Assembly: GCA_036518215.1 (NCBI GenBank)
Contig: DATDNP010000106.1
Location: forward strand, 1-23,141
Direction of reading: 5' to 3'
Origin: CF-39 sp036518215
GTDB lineage: Bacteria; Chloroflexota; Limnocylindria; P2-11E
Length of the DNA stretch: 23,141 nt
How positions within the stretch are numbered: position 1 is the first letter of the stretch; each line of letters opens with the position of its first letter. The notes below the pieces were generated by a model, which made no database searches, had not been told where the DNA came from, and saw nothing but the letters and a program-made list of their open reading frames with translations. Made by a program: the position numbers and the translations under genes. This document shows, in pieces, positions 22,387 to 23,141 of the stretch.

Positions 22387-22755
22387 TTATGAGGTCGCCT
22401 TGGGCTTCTTCTCCTTGACCGTGTCCACGTACGAACGGAACGTCTTCGGGTCCTTCACCGCGATGTCCGCGAGGATCTTGCGGTCGAGGTCGACGCCCGC
22501 GGCGCGCATCGCGGCCATGAGGCGGCTGTACGACACGCCGGCCTCGCGCGACGCGGCGTTGATGCGGGCGATCCACAGGGCCCGGAATTGCGACTTGCGC
22601 TTGCGGCGATCGCGGAAGGCGTACGCGAGCGCGTGCGTCGCGGCCTCACGGGCCGGTCGCACGAGCTTGCGCTTCGTCTGGCGCCGTCCTTCGGCGGCCT
22701 TCAGGAGCTTCTTGTGCTTCTTGTGCGCGGCGACCCCGCGCTTCACCCGGGACAT
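22387..22755 (-). CDS. rplT: Large ribosomal subunit protein bL20
   Basis: A 122-residue, strongly basic 23S rRNA-binding protein needed for early assembly of the 50S subunit. The N-terminus MSRVKRGVAAHKKHKKLLK is the extended rRNA-penetrating arm, and the family signature FRALWIARINAASREAGVSYSRL (split here by Trp-Ile) lies at about 58-80. ADIAVKDPKTF near 96-106 is typical of the end of the fold. The ATG at 22755 has a strong Shine-Dalgarno (GGAGGAG). Spacing of 19 nt to rpmI and the same orientation indicate one transcript, the usual infC-rpmI-rplT arrangement. The TAA stop abuts the T-box leader of pheST. Confidence 0.97.
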   Translation of the reverse strand: MSRVKRGVAAHKKHKKLLKAAEGRRQTKRKLVRPAREAATHALAYAFRDRRKRKSQFRALWIARINAASREAGVSYSRLMAAMRAAGVDLDRKILADIAVKDPKTFRSYVDTVKEKKPKATS

Positions 22756-22774
22756 ACGTTCTCCTCCGTCGGCC

Positions 22775-22972
22775 TTACAGGTGCGGCAGCAGCTTGCGGA
22801 CGAGCTTCAGATCGCCCTTGGCGACGAGTCCCTTGCCCGCGTGACGGCGCTTCCGTGACGGCGACTTGTGCTGATTCAGGTGGCCCTTGTACGCCTTCAT
22901 CCGGGAGAGCTGCCCCTTGCCGGTGACGCGGAACCGCTTCTTCGCACCGCTGTGGCTCTTCATCTTGGGCAC
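22775..22972 (-). CDS. rpmI: Large ribosomal subunit protein bL35
   Basis: A 65-residue basic protein of the 50S subunit, of normal family length. It reads MPKMKSHSGAKKRFRVTGKG at the start, which is the bL35 signature, followed by HKSPSRKRR and a C-terminal KLVRKLLPHL. The open frame continues to 23005, but the GTG at 22972 is preceded by AAGGAGG at suitable spacing and gives the canonical N-terminus. It is co-oriented with rplT 19 nt downstream. Confidence 0.96.
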   Translation of the reverse strand: MPKMKSHSGAKKRFRVTGKGQLSRMKAYKGHLNQHKSPSRKRRHAGKGLVAKGDLKLVRKLLPHL

Positions 22973-23007
22973 GGGCTCACCCTCCTTCATTGCAGACGCG
23001 AACATCG

Positions 23008-23013
23008 ATTGTA
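23008..23013 (-). promoter_or_regulatory. Possible -10 element TACAAT upstream of rpmI
   Basis: TACAAT differs from TATAAT at one base. A start about 7 nt downstream would give a leader of about 28 nt that contains the rpmI ribosome-binding site. No -35 match is seen at 16-18 nt. It would allow rpmI-rplT to be transcribed apart from the upstream gene. Confidence 0.4.
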
Positions 23014-23040
23014 CGCGAGAGGGACGTGCTCGCGCCGCGA

Positions 23041-23141
23041 TCAGCTCGGTCGCTGCGGTGGACGCGCGGTCGCGGTCCGCTGCGGCGCCGGTCGTGCCGG
23101 CGTCGCGGGGAGTCCGGGCGCGGGTCGTGTCCCGGTGGGCG
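23041..23141 (-). CDS. infC: Probable C-terminal tail of translation initiation factor IF-3 (partial)
   Basis: On the minus strand one frame enters from the window edge and ends in TGA at 23043-23041. The visible 32 residues are Pro/Ala/Arg-rich (for example LPATPARPAPQRTATARPP) and contain no diagnostic motif. The assignment rests on position: infC precedes rpmI-rplT in most bacteria, and IF-3 of some lineages carries a disordered C-terminal extension. The sequence itself would also fit any protein with a low-complexity tail, and the other two frames are open over much of the segment. Confidence 0.4.
   Translation of the reverse strand, partial: PTGTRPAPGLPATPARPAPQRTATARPPQRPS

Noticed and set aside
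22775..23005. Longer bL35 with 11 extra N-terminal residues
   Set aside because: The canonical N-terminus begins at the GTG at 22972, which has its own Shine-Dalgarno; the extension overlaps that site.

Overview
This is a gene-dense, high-GC bacterial chromosome segment made almost entirely of housekeeping genes. The rpmI-rplT-pheS-pheT order, the Ser/Ala/Thr-rich linker of the substrate-binding lipoprotein and the very compact high-GC layout suggest a streamlined Chloroflexota lineage (Limnocylindria- or Dormibacteria-like). That placement is an inference from style, not from a marker search. No prophage, insertion sequence, CRISPR array, tRNA or rRNA was seen.

Layout: (1) 1-717 (+), the 3' part of an EF-G-like translation factor, meeting an S9 peptidase tail to tail. 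(2) 714-7718 (-), tyrS, a TPR protein, a type II NADH dehydrogenase, an APH/hygromycin-kinase-like protein and the S9 peptidase; the last two appear to have their own promoters. (3) 7766-10697 (+), a class A penicillin-binding protein, divergent from tyrS, then a Nudix hydrolase. (4) 10694-18474 (-), a peptide-type ABC importer (binding protein and two permeases, no ATPases), then a 3-methyladenine DNA glycosylase, MutS2, a small lipoprotein and a DHFR/RibD-like reductase. (5) 18603-23141 (-), a probable infC tail, rpmI, rplT, a phenylalanine T-box riboswitch, pheS and pheT.

The most interesting signal is in how genes start and stop. Four genes have a TANNNT -10-like hexamer exactly 6 or 7 nt before the start codon, the signature of leaderless transcripts. 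In three places the stop codon of the upstream gene forms the first three bases of the next gene's -10 hexamer. Both convergent gene pairs end in a shared CTAG that encodes both stop codons. The same start logic points to an ATC start for the penicillin-binding protein. A CTGA stop/start overlap points to a CTG start for the DNA glycosylase.

Other regulatory features are a T-box with a UUC specifier and an intrinsic terminator before pheST, a perfect 13-bp hairpin between the binding-protein and permease genes, and a sigma70-like promoter whose spacer holds a GTGAC-N4-GTCAC palindrome. I found no clearly new defence or biosynthetic system.
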